Assembly (NCBI GenBank): GCA_024743175.1
Contig: JANSXA010000001.1
Coordinates: forward strand, 186,001 to 250,000
Length of the DNA: 64,000 bases
From: Pseudomonadaceae bacterium
Lineage (GTDB): Bacteria > Pseudomonadota > Gammaproteobacteria > Pseudomonadales > Azotimanducaceae
Direction of reading: 5' to 3'
Shown: positions 48,739 to 59,439 of the stretch, in pieces
Position numbering within the stretch: the stretch's first letter is position 1
Layout: each line of letters begins with the position of its first letter
The notes under the pieces: model-generated
What the model saw: the letters and a program-made list of their open reading frames with translations, nothing else
Database searches by the model: none
Told to the model about the DNA's origin: nothing
Program-made: the position numbers and the translations under genes

Positions 48739-50775
48739 TTAGGATGCTTTGCCCGGTGTTGAAAAGGCAAGTCTAAATCTCAGTTTTCGAAAATCCTGGC
48801 GCATCTGTCGCCGTTCGACTTCTGACAGGCTTGCCTGTGGGTCGTACATGAAACTCTGTAACCGTTGCACCATGGGTTGCGGGTCCAATTCTGCTTTGAC
48901 CGCAAGGCGATGCAGATATGCCGCTGGTGTTTCATCAGGTGCACGGGCATAGCCCTGTCTTGCCATGGCGCTGGCAAATTTAAAGAACTTGCGTTCAGCC
49001 GGGTTGCGCTGAGTAGGTCGGCGACGCCAGAACAATGTGAGGGCAACCAGGAACATGCTCACGCCTCCGCCTATCGCCAGGGCCAGACCGATCCGGGCCG
49101 GTGTTACCTCACCTAACAATTTCTGTAGAACGCTACTCTGGGAAGCTGCATCGTAACCAACCACCCAGAAGTTCCAGCGGTGTTCTACCGAATCAAAAAA
49201 CTGTAGCGCATTGCTCAGCAAATCACCTTCACCCAGGCGTGCGTTTGTCAGAAATGACAATGCGGCACGGTCTTCCCCGGAAAGTGCAGCGTTCAGGCCA
49301 TTTTCGACGCGTGCTGGTGCCACAGCGGCGGTCGGGTCCACACGTGTCCAGCCTGCGCTTTCAATCCAGACTTCAACCCAGGCGTGTGCAAGATACTGCC
49401 GGACTTCCACGTGGCCGGTTCGAGGGTTCACCTCCCCTCCCTGGTAACCTCCAACCATGCGCGCGGGTATGTCAGCGGCCCGCAGGGCAAACACCATGGC
49501 ACCGGCATAGTGGGAACAGAACCCTCTGCGCGTGTCGAACCAGAATTCATCGATGCTGTTCTCATTGTTCAGAGTAGGTGGCTGCAGGGTATAGACATAA
49601 TCACGGTTGCGAATCTGCGCAAGCATGGCTTCAACCATGGCGGTTGGGGAACCCGTATCAGCGAGCAGCGCTTTTGCATACTCGCGAATGCGTGGATTGT
49701 CCTCATCAGGTAGCCTGGTTTCACGGCGTTCGAGCAACCCATGCAGCTGCGGATCCTGAGTGTATTGTGGGTCGCTGACCAGGCGATAGCGCTTCACTGA
49801 CAATATTGATTCGGGATTAATGAGGCGGTAATCACCCAGCATTTTCAACCGAGGCCCATAATCTACCGGTGTATCCAGGGAAAACAGCCACTCCGCCTGG
49901 GTCGGCTCCAGAAAGACTTCATAACCGATACCCGGCCCGACTGCGGCTGGTGGCGTCGCTTTTGGCGGCAGCGGACGCCCGACGGTCCAGGTGCCCTGGT
50001 CAAACTCGCTGTAGACGAGTCCGCGCCAGTAAAGTTCGCGGGCAGGTGGTACCTCATCTTCGAACACAACCCTGAAGGCCAGTTCGTTAGACATGGTTAA
50101 ATTGGCTACATCACCTGGTTTTATAGTGTCGCTGATACCCGTTGTGGAAGAAGACGGCATAGGTATCGACCACAACGGTGCAATGCGTGGAAATAACAGA
50201 AACAGCACCAGGGTCAAAGGCAGTGCCTGGAAAATCAGGGCGGCGGCGAGTTTGATGGACGCCAATGGACGGACCCTGCTCTGCAACTGGTTCATGCCGA
50301 CCATCGCTGCGGTAATAATAACTGCAGCTAACACCTGATAGGCAGCCATGGTGATGGCCTGATCAAACAGAAACGCCGTGGCGATCAGGAAGTAGCTGAG
50401 AAAAATGATCAGGTAAGCATCCCGACGGGTTTTCATCTCGAGTAACTTCAGAGCAAATGCCAGCACCAGCAGCGAAGTGGCAGCTTCAAGGCTGAAGGTG
50501 CCGTAACCGCTCAGCGCAATGCCAAACACACCGGCAAACACCAACACCGCTTTGACCCAGCCTGCCGGATATCCCCAGCGACCTCGGTAAACCTGGGTGC
50601 GCCAGTAACCGCTGAACAGACCTACACCAATGATCCAGGGGGTGATATAAACGGCTAGTGGTAGGATCACAACCACCTGGGAGATCATCAGCAGAGCCAG
50701 CGAGTTGCGGGGTATCTGATAAGCCATGCCAACCTGTGGCGCGTTCTTCCCGGGTGTTATGGGTTTTTCAGCCAT
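48739..50775 (-). CDS. tgpA: TgpA, membrane-bound transglutaminase-like protein
   Basis: This protein of about 678 residues has an N-terminal bundle of membrane helices (about residues 20-180). A periplasmic transglutaminase-core domain contains Cys in RRGFCSHYAGAM, His in YLAHAWVEVW and Asp in RVDPTAAV. A further transmembrane helix lies near residue 575, with a DUF4129-like cytoplasmic tail. In Pseudomonas aeruginosa TgpA is essential. I use the ATG at 50775, which overlaps the end of the DUF58 gene by eight bases. It is the third gene of MoxR-DUF58-TgpA. Confidence 0.92.
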   Translation of the reverse strand: MAEKPITPGKNAPQVGMAYQIPRNSLALLMISQVVVILPLAVYITPWIIGVGLFSGYWRTQVYRGRWGYPAGWVKAVLVFAGVFGIALSGYGTFSLEAATSLLVLAFALKLLEMKTRRDAYLIIFLSYFLIATAFLFDQAITMAAYQVLAAVIITAAMVGMNQLQSRVRPLASIKLAAALIFQALPLTLVLFLLFPRIAPLWSIPMPSSSTTGISDTIKPGDVANLTMSNELAFRVVFEDEVPPARELYWRGLVYSEFDQGTWTVGRPLPPKATPPAAVGPGIGYEVFLEPTQAEWLFSLDTPVDYGPRLKMLGDYRLINPESILSVKRYRLVSDPQYTQDPQLHGLLERRETRLPDEDNPRIREYAKALLADTGSPTAMVEAMLAQIRNRDYVYTLQPPTLNNENSIDEFWFDTRRGFCSHYAGAMVFALRAADIPARMVGGYQGGEVNPRTGHVEVRQYLAHAWVEVWIESAGWTRVDPTAAVAPARVENGLNAALSGEDRAALSFLTNARLGEGDLLSNALQFFDSVEHRWNFWVVGYDAASQSSVLQKLLGEVTPARIGLALAIGGGVSMFLVALTLFWRRRPTQRNPAERKFFKFASAMARQGYARAPDETPAAYLHRLAVKAELDPQPMVQRLQSFMYDPQASLSEVERRQMRQDFRKLRFRLAFSTPGKAS

Positions 50776-51793
50776 TGTTCGGTTGCTCTGCCTCGCTGTG
50801 ACCATAAAGCGCAAGCTCTCTCAGAACCTGATCGAGGTGCAATTGTCCCAGTCCCGGAGCGATTTCTTTTTGCGGTAAACGCAATCCGAATTCCTGCTCC
50901 GAGCGCGTTGCGGTTAACGCAAAGCCGGTCAACCGGCTGAGCTTCTCTTCAACATCGCCGCTGAGTTGATCAAAATCAAACCACAGGCGCGGCTCCTGAT
51001 AGCTCGCGTAGCGCTTAACCACCAGTTCGTCAGAGCGGGCGTAAGAACGCCAGAGGATGTTCCTGATCGGATCTCCGGGCACATAGCCACGCAGATCCAC
51101 AAAATCGTCGCTGCCCAGCGGATCAATCAGGACCCCTTCATCGCGGTGTTTGCTACTGTGGGATTGGGGGCTGTCGGAGAAAAGGGGTTTCGGGTACACC
51201 AGCCCCCGGGCATTGATATCCACCCATGTCCAGGCCCGCAGCAGGCCAAGTGGGAAATAGGTTTCAACCAGCATTCGCCCCGGGTGCAACCACCCTCTTC
51301 GCTCTGCGGTAACGTAAAGGGACACTACGCTGGCCTGAGTATCATATATTTCGACCCACTGTTTATAGCCGTTGGGCCAGCCTATCTGGATACCTTCCCG
51401 GCCTCTTCCCTTCGGCCGTTCCACGCGCACGGAGAATTCAATGTGTTCACCGACAAAACCGCTGTGGCGCTCGGCCATTTCGATCGAAAGCCCTGATAGA
51501 TTTCTGAAGGTATAAAGAATAGTGATGACAAACATGCTGCCCAACAGAAAGGCTGTGCCGTATACCAGAGAGTTCTGGTAGTTGATTGCGCCCAGGATCA
51601 GCATCAGCAGAAGCCCGGCAAAGGCAAAACCTGAACGTGTCGGAAAGATAAAAATGTTGGCCTGGCTGAGATTGATACGCGCACTGGGCGGTATTCTTCG
51701 ATCGAGCCAGGCACCGAAACGTTTGCCTGAAAAAGGTGGAGCGGTTTTGGCTGGATCGTTTCTGGCCGAAGCCGATTTGGAAAAAGCGTTCAA
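50768..51793 (-). CDS. DUF58 membrane-anchored protein
   Basis: The protein has 341 residues. Two hydrophobic helices (residues 53-95, GFAFAGLLLMLILGAI and LGSMFVITILYTF) are followed by a domain with the DUF58 signature DFVDLRGYVPGDPIRNILWRSYARSDELVVKRY. DUF58 proteins pair with MoxR ATPases and resemble von Willebrand A-like folds. The start is TTG at 51793, nine bases after the moxR stop; no ATG or GTG lies between it and the first conserved region. Confidence 0.88.
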   Translation of the reverse strand: MNAFSKSASARNDPAKTAPPFSGKRFGAWLDRRIPPSARINLSQANIFIFPTRSGFAFAGLLLMLILGAINYQNSLVYGTAFLLGSMFVITILYTFRNLSGLSIEMAERHSGFVGEHIEFSVRVERPKGRGREGIQIGWPNGYKQWVEIYDTQASVVSLYVTAERRGWLHPGRMLVETYFPLGLLRAWTWVDINARGLVYPKPLFSDSPQSHSSKHRDEGVLIDPLGSDDFVDLRGYVPGDPIRNILWRSYARSDELVVKRYASYQEPRLWFDFDQLSGDVEEKLSRLTGFALTATRSEQEFGLRLPQKEIAPGLGQLHLDQVLRELALYGHSEAEQPNNG

Positions 51794-51802
51794 GCTGTCC
51801 GC

Positions 51803-52804
51803 CTATGACACGACGTCGACGCTGCCTAATAGTTTCTGAGCAAGCGCACCACCGCCATGGCCGGTGAAGTCTGCCGATTCACGCAGTCGGTGTTCTACCA
51901 CGCTGGGCAATACGGCCTGTACATCTTCCGGCACAACGTGGCTGCGATCGTTGATCAGGGCCCAGGCTTTTGCGCTTTGCAACAGGGCCAGAGCACCGCG
52001 GGGGGAAAGACCAAATGCAAACTCGCTGCCAAGACGGCTGAAAGCAATGATACGCTGTATGTAATCTATGACCGGGTCGGATGCCTTGATTGCACCAACC
52101 GCTGCCTGGATGTTACTTAACTCTGCAGGGCTGATAATGGCACCCAGGGTATTCAGATGTGTGCGCCGATCTCCGTGCATAAGTAACTGTCGTTCCGCAG
52201 CGGGCTCGGGATATCCCAGTTCTATCCGCATGAGAAAGCGGTCAAGTTGAGATTCCGGTAGCGCAAAAGTGCCTGACTGAGTAGACGGGTTCTGAGTCGC
52301 AATCACAAAAAATGGTGTTGGCAACGGCATCGAAACACCGTCGTTAGTGACCTGACGTTCTTCCATCGCTTCCAGCAGAGCGCTCTGGCTTTTTGGGGTT
52401 GCGCGATTAATCTCGTCCGCCAGGATCAGTTGTGCGAAAAGCGGTCCTTCTATGAAGCGGAATGAATTGCTCTGCTTATCAAAGATGGTTGCGCCGATGA
52501 TGTCTGAAGGCAGCACGTCCGAGGTGAACTGAATGCGGTTGTAAGACAAGCCGAGGGTCTTTGCCAGGGCGTGCGACAACAATGTCTTACCCATACCGGG
52601 CAGGTCTTCAATAAGCAGGTGACCGCCAGCAAACAGGCAGGCCAGGCTCAGCTTGATCTGCTGTTCCTTGCCGAGCAAAACGGAATTCAGTGCCTGCACC
52701 AGCGCTTCAATCTGGTTTTTCACGCCGGCACGGGAGACCGCAACCTCATCAACCGTGGTTGTGGAGTTCAAGGATTGTGGCGTCTGGGTTGAGTTGGGCG
52801 TCAC
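51803..52804 (-). CDS. MoxR-family AAA+ ATPase
   Basis: This AAA+ chaperone-like ATPase has Walker [17 protein letters not shown] near residue 66 and Walker [25 protein letters not shown]. Sensor [22 protein letters not shown] follows. MoxR proteins are thought to activate or assemble partner proteins, here DUF58 and TgpA. The start is uncertain. GTG at 52804 gives 333 residues but overlaps purF by 56 bp on the same strand; GTG at 52723 would give the more usual MoxR N-terminus without overlap. Confidence 0.9.
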   Translation of the reverse strand: MTPNSTQTPQSLNSTTTVDEVAVSRAGVKNQIEALVQALNSVLLGKEQQIKLSLACLFAGGHLLIEDLPGMGKTLLSHALAKTLGLSYNRIQFTSDVLPSDIIGATIFDKQSNSFRFIEGPLFAQLILADEINRATPKSQSALLEAMEERQVTNDGVSMPLPTPFFVIATQNPSTQSGTFALPESQLDRFLMRIELGYPEPAAERQLLMHGDRRTHLNTLGAIISPAELSNIQAAVGAIKASDPVIDYIQRIIAFSRLGSEFAFGLSPRGALALLQSAKAWALINDRSHVVPEDVQAVLPSVVEHRLRESADFTGHGGGALAQKLLGSVDVVS

Positions 52805-54275
52805 TGCGCTGCTTATTTAAGTCACTTCGGGTCAAGGATAACTGGCTAAGGTAGTCTGCATCTATGTCACCAGTCACGTAATGGCCGTCAAAAGCAGAAC
52901 ACTCAAAGTCATCTACCCTGGGATTGCCTTCCCGGGCACTGTTTTTCAGGTCATTGATGTCCTGATAGACAAGCCAGTCAGCACCGATAATCTCTGCAAC
53001 TTCTTCGTCCGTACGCTCATTAGCGACAAATTCCTGACGCGCAGGCATGTCTATCCCGTACACGTTCTGATAACGCAGCGCTGGCGCTGCTGAGGCCATA
53101 TATACCTTACGCGCACCGGCATCTCTTGCCATCTGGATGATCTGCTGGGTGGTCGTGCCGCGCACGATGGAATCGTCCACCAGCAGCACGTTTTTGTCGC
53201 GAAATTCCAGCTCGATGACGTTGAGCTTCTGGCGCACAGACTTTTTCCGTTCCTGCTGTCCCGGCATGATGAAAGTGCGTCCGATATAGCGATTTTTTAC
53301 AAAACCCTCGCGGAATTTAACATCCAGCTGGTGTGCCAGCGGCAGAGCAGCTGTGCGCCCTGTATCCGGTATCGGGATGACCACATCAATATCGTGGGTA
53401 TGCTGGCTGTACCGTTCAAGGATCCTGGCTGCCAGGTGTTCACCCATACGCAAACGGCTTTTGTATACGGATATGTCATCCATGATGGAGTCTGGACGTG
53501 CCAGATAAACATGCTCAAAAATACACGGTACCAGTTGGGTTTTCTCGGCGCAGACCTTGCGGTAGATATTGCCGTCGGAACTGATAAAGATTGCCTCGCC
53601 AGGTGCAACGCTGCCCAGCAGCGTATACCCCTGCAGGTCCAGAGCAACCGATTCCGAGGCAAGCATGTATTCTTTACCCTGGTCCGTCTCACGCTCACCA
53701 TAAACCAGGGGTCTGATGCCGTAGGGGTCGCGGAAGCCTAAGACGCCGCAGCCGATGATCATCGCTACCGCAGCATAAGCACCCCGGCAGCGTTTGTGGA
53801 CGCCGGCAACCGCGTTGAAAATCTCTTCTGGACTCGGGTCGAGGGCACGCTGCTGCTGCAGTTCATGCGCCAGGACATTGAGCAACACCTCGGAATCGCT
53901 GGTGGTATTGATGTGACGGAGGTCTTCAGCAAACAGATCAGCTTTCAACTGATCCGCGTTAGTCAGATTGCCGTTGTGCGCAAGTGTTATGCCGTAGGGC
54001 GAATTGACGTACATGGGCTGAGCTTCGGCGGAACTTGAAGAGCCCGCGGTGGGATATCTGACGTGGCCGATGCCGATGTTGCCGTTCAACAGTTGCATAT
54101 GCTCCTGTCGGAACACATCACGGACCAGGCCATTGGCTTTACGCAGGTGCAGTTTGTTGCCATCGCTGGTGACCATGCCTGCCGCATCCTGGCCGCGGTG
54201 TTGCAATACAGTCAGCGCATCATAGATCGCCTGGTTGACTGGACCTTTCGAGACCAATCCGACTATTCCGCACAT
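52749..54275 (-). CDS. purF: PurF, amidophosphoribosyltransferase
   Basis: PurF performs the first committed step of purine synthesis, from PRPP and glutamine to phosphoribosylamine. It starts MCGIVGLVS, so Cys2 becomes the N-terminal nucleophile of the glutaminase domain. The PRPP-binding loop is [14 protein letters not shown] near residue 365. The length of 508 residues is normal. It follows cvpA, as in E. coli. Confidence 0.97.
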   Translation of the reverse strand: MCGIVGLVSKGPVNQAIYDALTVLQHRGQDAAGMVTSDGNKLHLRKANGLVRDVFRQEHMQLLNGNIGIGHVRYPTAGSSSSAEAQPMYVNSPYGITLAHNGNLTNADQLKADLFAEDLRHINTTSDSEVLLNVLAHELQQQRALDPSPEEIFNAVAGVHKRCRGAYAAVAMIIGCGVLGFRDPYGIRPLVYGERETDQGKEYMLASESVALDLQGYTLLGSVAPGEAIFISSDGNIYRKVCAEKTQLVPCIFEHVYLARPDSIMDDISVYKSRLRMGEHLAARILERYSQHTHDIDVVIPIPDTGRTAALPLAHQLDVKFREGFVKNRYIGRTFIMPGQQERKKSVRQKLNVIELEFRDKNVLLVDDSIVRGTTTQQIIQMARDAGARKVYMASAAPALRYQNVYGIDMPARQEFVANERTDEEVAEIIGADWLVYQDINDLKNSAREGNPRVDDFECSAFDGHYVTGDIDADYLSQLSLTRSDLNKQRSDAQLNPDATILELHNHG

Positions 54276-54335
54276 GTTATGTTTAACCCCAGATTGTGTT
54301 GAATTGCAGAAAATGCCGCCACGGGAGGGTGAAGC

Positions 54336-54842
54336 CTAACTGCCCGGTGTCGGTACGTCACGCGCAAGATCCTTTGCCTGTTGTAAAAGGTTGCGCACAT
54401 CACCTTCAAAGGCGAGCAGCTGTTCCTGCAGCACAGAGGCCTGCCACCATTGCGTATCACTACCAATCTCTCGCAGGATCATCAGCAGGACAATGGCAAC
54501 CAGCAGCCCGCGTGCACTGCCGAACAAGAAGCCAAGAAAGCGATCAGTGCCAGTTAACCCTGTTGTTTCTACCAGTTTGGCGATCAACCACTGCACGATG
54601 CCGGCGATGATCAGGCTGGCGATAAACAGACAGGCAAAGGCGATTACCATGCGCACAGATTCAGCACCCCAGGATGGCGGCAGGTTCAGGGCGACAAAGG
54701 GAGAGAAATACATGGCCACCACAAACGCCAGAACCCAGGCTGCCAGTGACAGCACCTCTTTCATCAAACCGCGAACGAGACCGATGACCGCCGACAGCAG
54801 CACTACCGTGGCGATAACGATGTCTAATCCGGCAACCGCCAT
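54336..54842 (-). CDS. cvpA: CvpA family membrane protein
   Basis: This 168-residue inner-membrane protein has four predicted helices. The family pattern is DIVIATVVLLSAVIGLVRGLMKEVLSLAAW, then FLGFLFGSARGLLVAIVLL. In E. coli CvpA is needed for colicin V production and envelope robustness. Its ATG shares a base with the stop of the upstream SPOR-protein gene (TAATG). Confidence 0.93.
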   Translation of the reverse strand: MAVAGLDIVIATVVLLSAVIGLVRGLMKEVLSLAAWVLAFVVAMYFSPFVALNLPPSWGAESVRMVIAFACLFIASLIIAGIVQWLIAKLVETTGLTGTDRFLGFLFGSARGLLVAIVLLMILREIGSDTQWWQASVLQEQLLAFEGDVRNLLQQAKDLARDVPTPGS

Positions 54843-55393
54843 TACGGACTCATCTCCACCAGAACGGCTTCAACATTAAAACGGTTTTCTATCTGCGTCT
54901 GTATGGATTTTGCTTCGTCGGCATTGAGCAGCGGCCCCACTGCTACCCTGACCAGTTCTTCGCCGCTGCGAGCGCTTCGCAGGGTTGAAGTGAACGCTTC
55001 ATAGCCTGCATCGCGCAGCCTCTGCTGGAAGGCCAGCGCATTATCTTTGCTGGCAAAACTTGCGGCCTGGATTGCCCACACTCTGGTTTCTTCAGTGGCC
55101 TGCGCCAGTACGGGTTCACCGAAGCGCGTATCGCTGGCGGTATCAAAACCAGCCTCATCAACTTCCTCGCGCAGCGCATCGACACGCTCCACCACATCGC
55201 TTACCGGTACGACATCGTCAAATTCTGCCAGGGCCTGGGCAGCAGGTGTGTCGCGAGGAACAGTCACAACCGGTGTCGGTGGTGGCGGGCTGACTGCAGT
55301 GCCAGCGCCATCGAATATCATCGGCAGGCAGATGACTGCCAGCGCAATGAGGAAAATTGAGCCTGTGACCCGGTAACGGGTACGTTCGTTCAT
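54842..55393 (-). CDS. dedD: DedD-like SPOR-domain protein
   Basis: This 183-residue protein has one N-terminal transmembrane helix (residues 10-27). A Pro- and Val-rich periplasmic linker leads to a C-terminal SPOR domain (about 105-183, VWAIQAASFASKDNALAFQQRLRDAG...RVAVGPLLN). SPOR domains bind denuded glycan at the division septum. The folC-dedD-cvpA-purF order is that of E. coli. Confidence 0.92.
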   Translation of the reverse strand: MNERTRYRVTGSIFLIALAVICLPMIFDGAGTAVSPPPPTPVVTVPRDTPAAQALAEFDDVVPVSDVVERVDALREEVDEAGFDTASDTRFGEPVLAQATEETRVWAIQAASFASKDNALAFQQRLRDAGYEAFTSTLRSARSGEELVRVAVGPLLNADEAKSIQTQIENRFNVEAVLVEMSP

Positions 55394-55433
55394 ATAGAAG
55401 TTATCACTAGGCGTGGCGCAAGATGGCTCTGGA

Positions 55434-56678
55434 TCAGGTGACGTTAATGTTTATCAACTCATTGACGCGGGCAACCAGGTCAAATGAGCCAAACGCAAGG
55501 ATAACATCTCCGCTTTGGGTTGCGGTACTTAGTTCGGACATCAAGTTGTCCCATGCGACAGGTTTAGCCAGTGATGCTGGTGGCAAGCGCTCTTGCAGTT
55601 CATGCCCCGTGAGCTGGCGCTCACCGGCCGTGTCTAACAGCCACCAGGGCGCATGGGTCTGTGCTGCAATTTCCGCATATACACCGGCATGATCTTTGTC
55701 CCTGAGCATACCGCAAAGAATCAGTTTCGGGTGCCAGTTGCGCTGCATCATCTCTCTGGCCAGAAAGGCCGCGGCGGCCGGGTTATGGGCAACATCAAGA
55801 ACAATACGGCGGCCGTTGAGCGTGTGCTGTTGCATGCGCCCGGGCATCTGCAGGGTTGGGCTGACTTCTGCTATGACTGACACTGCAGAGTTGGTCAGGC
55901 CGAGGGTAGCCAGGTAAGCGATAATAAGATTCTGCGGCGCACACTGATGATAAGGCTGTTCGCGCAGTTGACACTGGTTGTTTTTGTAGAGGTCCCAGGT
56001 GCTGTTTCTGGCGTTGGCTCTGACCTGCCAGGTATCGCCCAGAATCTTGGGCCGCAATGACAGCTCGGCAGCGGCCTGCAGAACCGTTGCAGGCATATCC
56101 GGGCCAAGTATAACCTCCTGATGCGGGCGCAGTATGCCCGCCTTCTCCGCGCCAATGGCCTCCAGGGTCTCACCAAGGAACTGCTGGTGATCCAGTCCGA
56201 TACTGGTGATCACGGCTATATCCGCATCAATCACATTAAAGGCGTCCAGACGTCCACCCAAACCGATTTCAAGAATGCAGACATCTACCTTTTGTGCTTT
56301 GAAACACCATAAAGCGGCCAGCGCGCTGAACTCAAAATAGGTCAGAGGTAAGTCGTTTCGTTGCGCATCAATGGCTGCGAAGGCGGAACAGAGCAGATCA
56401 TCGTCTGCTTCAGCCCCATTAATACGTACGCGTTCGTTAAAACGCCTGACGTGAGGAGACAAGGTTGTGCCAACAGATATGCCGGCCTGCAGAAGCAGGG
56501 CTTCGGCAGCATAACAGGTGGAGCCTTTACCGTTGGTTCCCGCAACGGTAATGACTTTAGCCGCCGGACTGTGCAGATTGAGGCGAGTAACCATATCCTG
56601 CATGCGCTGCAGGCCCATATCGATGGTCTGCCAGTGCTGTTCTGAGATGTAAGCCAGCCAGCCGTCCAGGTCGCGCAT
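55434..56678 (-). CDS. folC: FolC, dihydrofolate/folylpolyglutamate synthase
   Basis: This 414-residue Mur-ligase-fold enzyme adds glutamate to dihydropteroate or tetrahydrofolates. The P-loop is TVAGTNGKGSTCYAAEALL near residue 50. The PHVRRFNERVRING and GLGGRLDAFN segments are typical, and VLDVAHNPAAA marks the C-terminal domain. It begins three bases after the trpA stop. In many relatives accD separates trpA and folC; it is absent here. Confidence 0.96.
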   Translation of the reverse strand: MRDLDGWLAYISEQHWQTIDMGLQRMQDMVTRLNLHSPAAKVITVAGTNGKGSTCYAAEALLLQAGISVGTTLSPHVRRFNERVRINGAEADDDLLCSAFAAIDAQRNDLPLTYFEFSALAALWCFKAQKVDVCILEIGLGGRLDAFNVIDADIAVITSIGLDHQQFLGETLEAIGAEKAGILRPHQEVILGPDMPATVLQAAAELSLRPKILGDTWQVRANARNSTWDLYKNNQCQLREQPYHQCAPQNLIIAYLATLGLTNSAVSVIAEVSPTLQMPGRMQQHTLNGRRIVLDVAHNPAAAAFLAREMMQRNWHPKLILCGMLRDKDHAGVYAEIAAQTHAPWWLLDTAGERQLTGHELQERLPPASLAKPVAWDNLMSELSTATQSGDVILAFGSFDLVARVNELININVT

Positions 56679-56681
56679 GCG

Positions 56682-57500
56682 CTAGCTGCCAGGTGAGCTA
56701 CGATCTGCGCCGCGATCAACGCCTTCGCGCAAAGCAAGAGCGGATTCAGTGAGCGCCGTGGCGCCGGCTTCAACGCTGTCGACATGTTCTGCCAGCAGAT
56801 TGACAAGTGCGCTACCCACAACGACGCCATCGGCAAACGTTGCAACCGCCTCTGCAGTTTCCGGTGTTTTGATGCCAAAACCCACACACAGGGGCAAATC
56901 TGTGTGCTGTCGCAGCTCAGCAAGCCTGGAAGACACTGTCTGGGTGTCCAGATTGTCCGCGCCGGTAATGCCTTTCAGCGAGACGTAGTAGACGAAGCCT
57001 GCAGCGTTTTCCAGGATAAAGCGCGCGCGCTCATCAGTTGTTGTTGGCGCAACCAGGTAGATTAAGTCGATATCGCAGGCTTGCAGTTGAGGCTGCAACT
57101 GCGCCGCTGATTCCGGCGGCAGATTGACCATGATCAAACCGTCAACGCCTGCAGCCTGCGCACGTTGTGGAAAATCCGGCATGGCAAGAATTGAATTCAG
57201 ATAACCCATTAACACGATCGGTGTATCAGCGTTTGTCTGCCTGAATTCGGCAATCATCTTCAGTACACGAACCAGAGTAGTACCGTTGTGTAGTGCCCGT
57301 TCACTGGACGCCTGAATAGCAGGCCCTTCAGCCTCGGGGTCTGAAAAGGGTATACCAACTTCAAGAATGTCTACCCCACCGGCAACCAGTGCATGCAGCG
57401 CTGGTACCGTGTGCTCGATTGTTGGATCGCCAGCGGTTAGAAAACTGATGAGCGCTTTGCGACCCTTGCGTGCGGCAAAGTATTGACTGATTCTGCTCAT
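56682..57500 (-). CDS. trpA: TrpA, tryptophan synthase alpha chain
   Basis: TrpA cleaves indole-3-glycerol phosphate to indole and glyceraldehyde 3-phosphate. It has 272 residues with a TIM-barrel pattern: [31 protein letters not shown] and VGFGIKTPE. The catalytic Glu 49 equivalent is present (Glu 47), but the residue matching E. coli Asp 60 is Glu (Glu 58, EAEGPAIQ). The ATG overlaps the trpB stop as ATGA. The acidic substitution is conservative and I expect the enzyme to work. Confidence 0.95.
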   Translation of the reverse strand: MSRISQYFAARKGRKALISFLTAGDPTIEHTVPALHALVAGGVDILEVGIPFSDPEAEGPAIQASSERALHNGTTLVRVLKMIAEFRQTNADTPIVLMGYLNSILAMPDFPQRAQAAGVDGLIMVNLPPESAAQLQPQLQACDIDLIYLVAPTTTDERARFILENAAGFVYYVSLKGITGADNLDTQTVSSRLAELRQHTDLPLCVGFGIKTPETAEAVATFADGVVVGSALVNLLAEHVDSVEAGATALTESALALREGVDRGADRSSPGS

Positions 57501-58717
57501 GACAAAGTAATGTTATCCAGTTTCGCAATTGTGTTGATATCTTTATCACCGCGACCTGACAGATTCACTAAGATGATATTATCCGGGTCCATGGTGGGCG
57601 CGTTTTTAACTACCCATGCAATTGCATGGCTGGATTCAAGCGCGGCAAGAATGCCTTCGGTGCGATTCAGGACGCGAAAAGCGGCCATGGTTTCTTCATC
57701 GGTGGCGCTGTCATAACGAGCGCGTCCGATGTCTTTCAGATGAGAGTGCTCAGGGCCGACGCCAGGATAGTCCAGGCCTGCGGAAATGGAATGTGTCTGT
57801 GCGATCTGGCCGTCATCATCTGCCATCAGATAAGTGCGGTTGCCATGCAGTACACCTACTTTACCGTCGTTCAGGGGGGCTGCGTGAGCGCCTGTCTTCA
57901 GCCCTCGCCCGCCAGCTTCTACGCCAACCAGCTCGACGTCGATATCATCTATAAACGGATAAAACAGACCCATTGCATTTGAACCACCGCCGACACAGGC
58001 AACTGCCACATCAGGTAAGCGACCCTCCTTCGCCAGAATCTGTGAACGCGCTTCAGAACCAATGACAGACGCAAAATCTCGCACCAGCATCGGGAATGGG
58101 TGCGGACCGGCGACAGTGCCGATGATGTAATGGGTGTCATCCACATTGGTCACCCAGTCACGCATAGCTTCGTTGAGCGCATCTTTGAGAGTTTTTGAAC
58201 CTGAATGCACAGGTATGACGTTTGCACCCAGCAGCTTCATGCGATAAACATTCAGACTCTGGCGTTCGACGTCCTCGGCACCCATGTAAACGTCGCACTT
58301 GAGACCCAGGCGAGCCGCTACGGTTGCCGTGGCGACACCGTGCTGCCCGGCTCCGGTTTCTGCAATAACTCTTGGCTTACCCATGCGTTTTGCAAGCAGG
58401 GCTTGCCCGATGGTGTTGCAGATTTTGTGCGCACCGGTGTGATTCAGGTCTTCGCGCTTCAGGTAAACTTTTGCACCGCCGAGCTCTGCTGTGAGGCGTT
58501 TAGCGAAATACAAAGGGGTTGGACGCCCCACGTAATCTGTGAGGTCCTCGTGCAGTTCCTGCTGGAATTCCGGGTCATTGCGGACCTGCTCGTACAGCTC
58601 AGCGAGCTGATCGAGCGCGTGTGTCAGGGTTTCCGCAACGTAACGGCCACCATATTCACCAAATAAGCCGTTGTCGCCGGGCTGAGCATAATTGCTGCCT
58701 TTACTTGCCACTGACAC
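57497..58717 (-). CDS. trpB: TrpB, tryptophan synthase beta chain
   Basis: This PLP enzyme of 406 residues condenses indole with serine. The PLP lysine is in [14 protein letters not shown] near residue 98. GCGTAT-type loops appear as [15 protein letters not shown] and [10 protein letters not shown], and VGVEAGGRG and LSGRGDKD follow. The start is GTG at 58717 with CAGGAGG upstream, 17 bp inside the trpF 3' end. It is a TrpB1-type sequence, matched with the adjacent TrpA. Confidence 0.97.
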   Translation of the reverse strand: MSVASKGSNYAQPGDNGLFGEYGGRYVAETLTHALDQLAELYEQVRNDPEFQQELHEDLTDYVGRPTPLYFAKRLTAELGGAKVYLKREDLNHTGAHKICNTIGQALLAKRMGKPRVIAETGAGQHGVATATVAARLGLKCDVYMGAEDVERQSLNVYRMKLLGANVIPVHSGSKTLKDALNEAMRDWVTNVDDTHYIIGTVAGPHPFPMLVRDFASVIGSEARSQILAKEGRLPDVAVACVGGGSNAMGLFYPFIDDIDVELVGVEAGGRGLKTGAHAAPLNDGKVGVLHGNRTYLMADDDGQIAQTHSISAGLDYPGVGPEHSHLKDIGRARYDSATDEETMAAFRVLNRTEGILAALESSHAIAWVVKNAPTMDPDNIILVNLSGRGDKDINTIAKLDNITLS

Positions 58718-59342
58718 TTCGTACCTCCTGCATAAAATCTAAAATTTTCTGATGGTCTTTACGACCTCGGGTATTACCCTCTACGCCACCGCTGACGTCT
58801 ACGCCGAACGGCGCCAGCTGTTTAACACCGGCAGCCACGTTCTGCGGCGTCAAACCACCCGCCAGCACCCAGCGTGCAGCTGTGGATTTCGGCCATCTCT
58901 GCCAATCAAAGGTTGACCCCGTGCCACCCGGCTGACCATCAACAAAGGTGTCCAGCATGAGTGCCCAGGCCGATGAATAGCGTTGTTCTTCGGTTACCAG
59001 ATCAATTCCCGCGCGCATCCGCAGCACTTTCATATAAGGCAATCCAAACTGTTCACAGAACTGCGGATCTTCGTTGCCGTGAAACTGCAACAGGTCGATC
59101 TCTGCTGCGTCGATGATCTTTTTAATCTGCGACGTGCTGGCGTCAACAAACAATGCTACAGACGTCAACGCATTCGCCCGGCTCAGAGTTGCAATAGTTT
59201 TGCTGTCAACAAATCTTGCACTGCCGGGATAGCAATTGAAACCAATCGCATCAGCACCCGCTTCTTCGCAGGTACGAACGTCTTCAATACGCGTAACCCC
59301 ACAGATTTTGCACCATGTATCTTCAGCAATGGAAATAGGCAT
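58701..59342 (-). CDS. trpF: TrpF, phosphoribosylanthranilate isomerase
   Basis: TrpF catalyses the Amadori rearrangement of phosphoribosylanthranilate. The 213-residue barrel shows [11 protein letters not shown] with the catalytic Cys, [33 protein letters not shown] with the catalytic Asp, and [20 protein letters not shown]. It is the first gene of the trpF-B-A unit; trpE, G, D and C are elsewhere, as in pseudomonads. Confidence 0.96.
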   Translation of the reverse strand: MPISIAEDTWCKICGVTRIEDVRTCEEAGADAIGFNCYPGSARFVDSKTIATLSRANALTSVALFVDASTSQIKKIIDAAEIDLLQFHGNEDPQFCEQFGLPYMKVLRMRAGIDLVTEEQRYSSAWALMLDTFVDGQPGGTGSTFDWQRWPKSTAARWVLAGGLTPQNVAAGVKQLAPFGVDVSGGVEGNTRGRKDHQKILDFMQEVRSVSGK

Positions 59343-59439
59343 TTTGAATCCGTCGCCCGAACAGGGAGACTCCAGTGGAGTGCGCTAAGTTAGCGCGCTA
59401 AAGCGGCGTAGTCTAGCGGTTGCCCGGTTGGCTTTAAAG

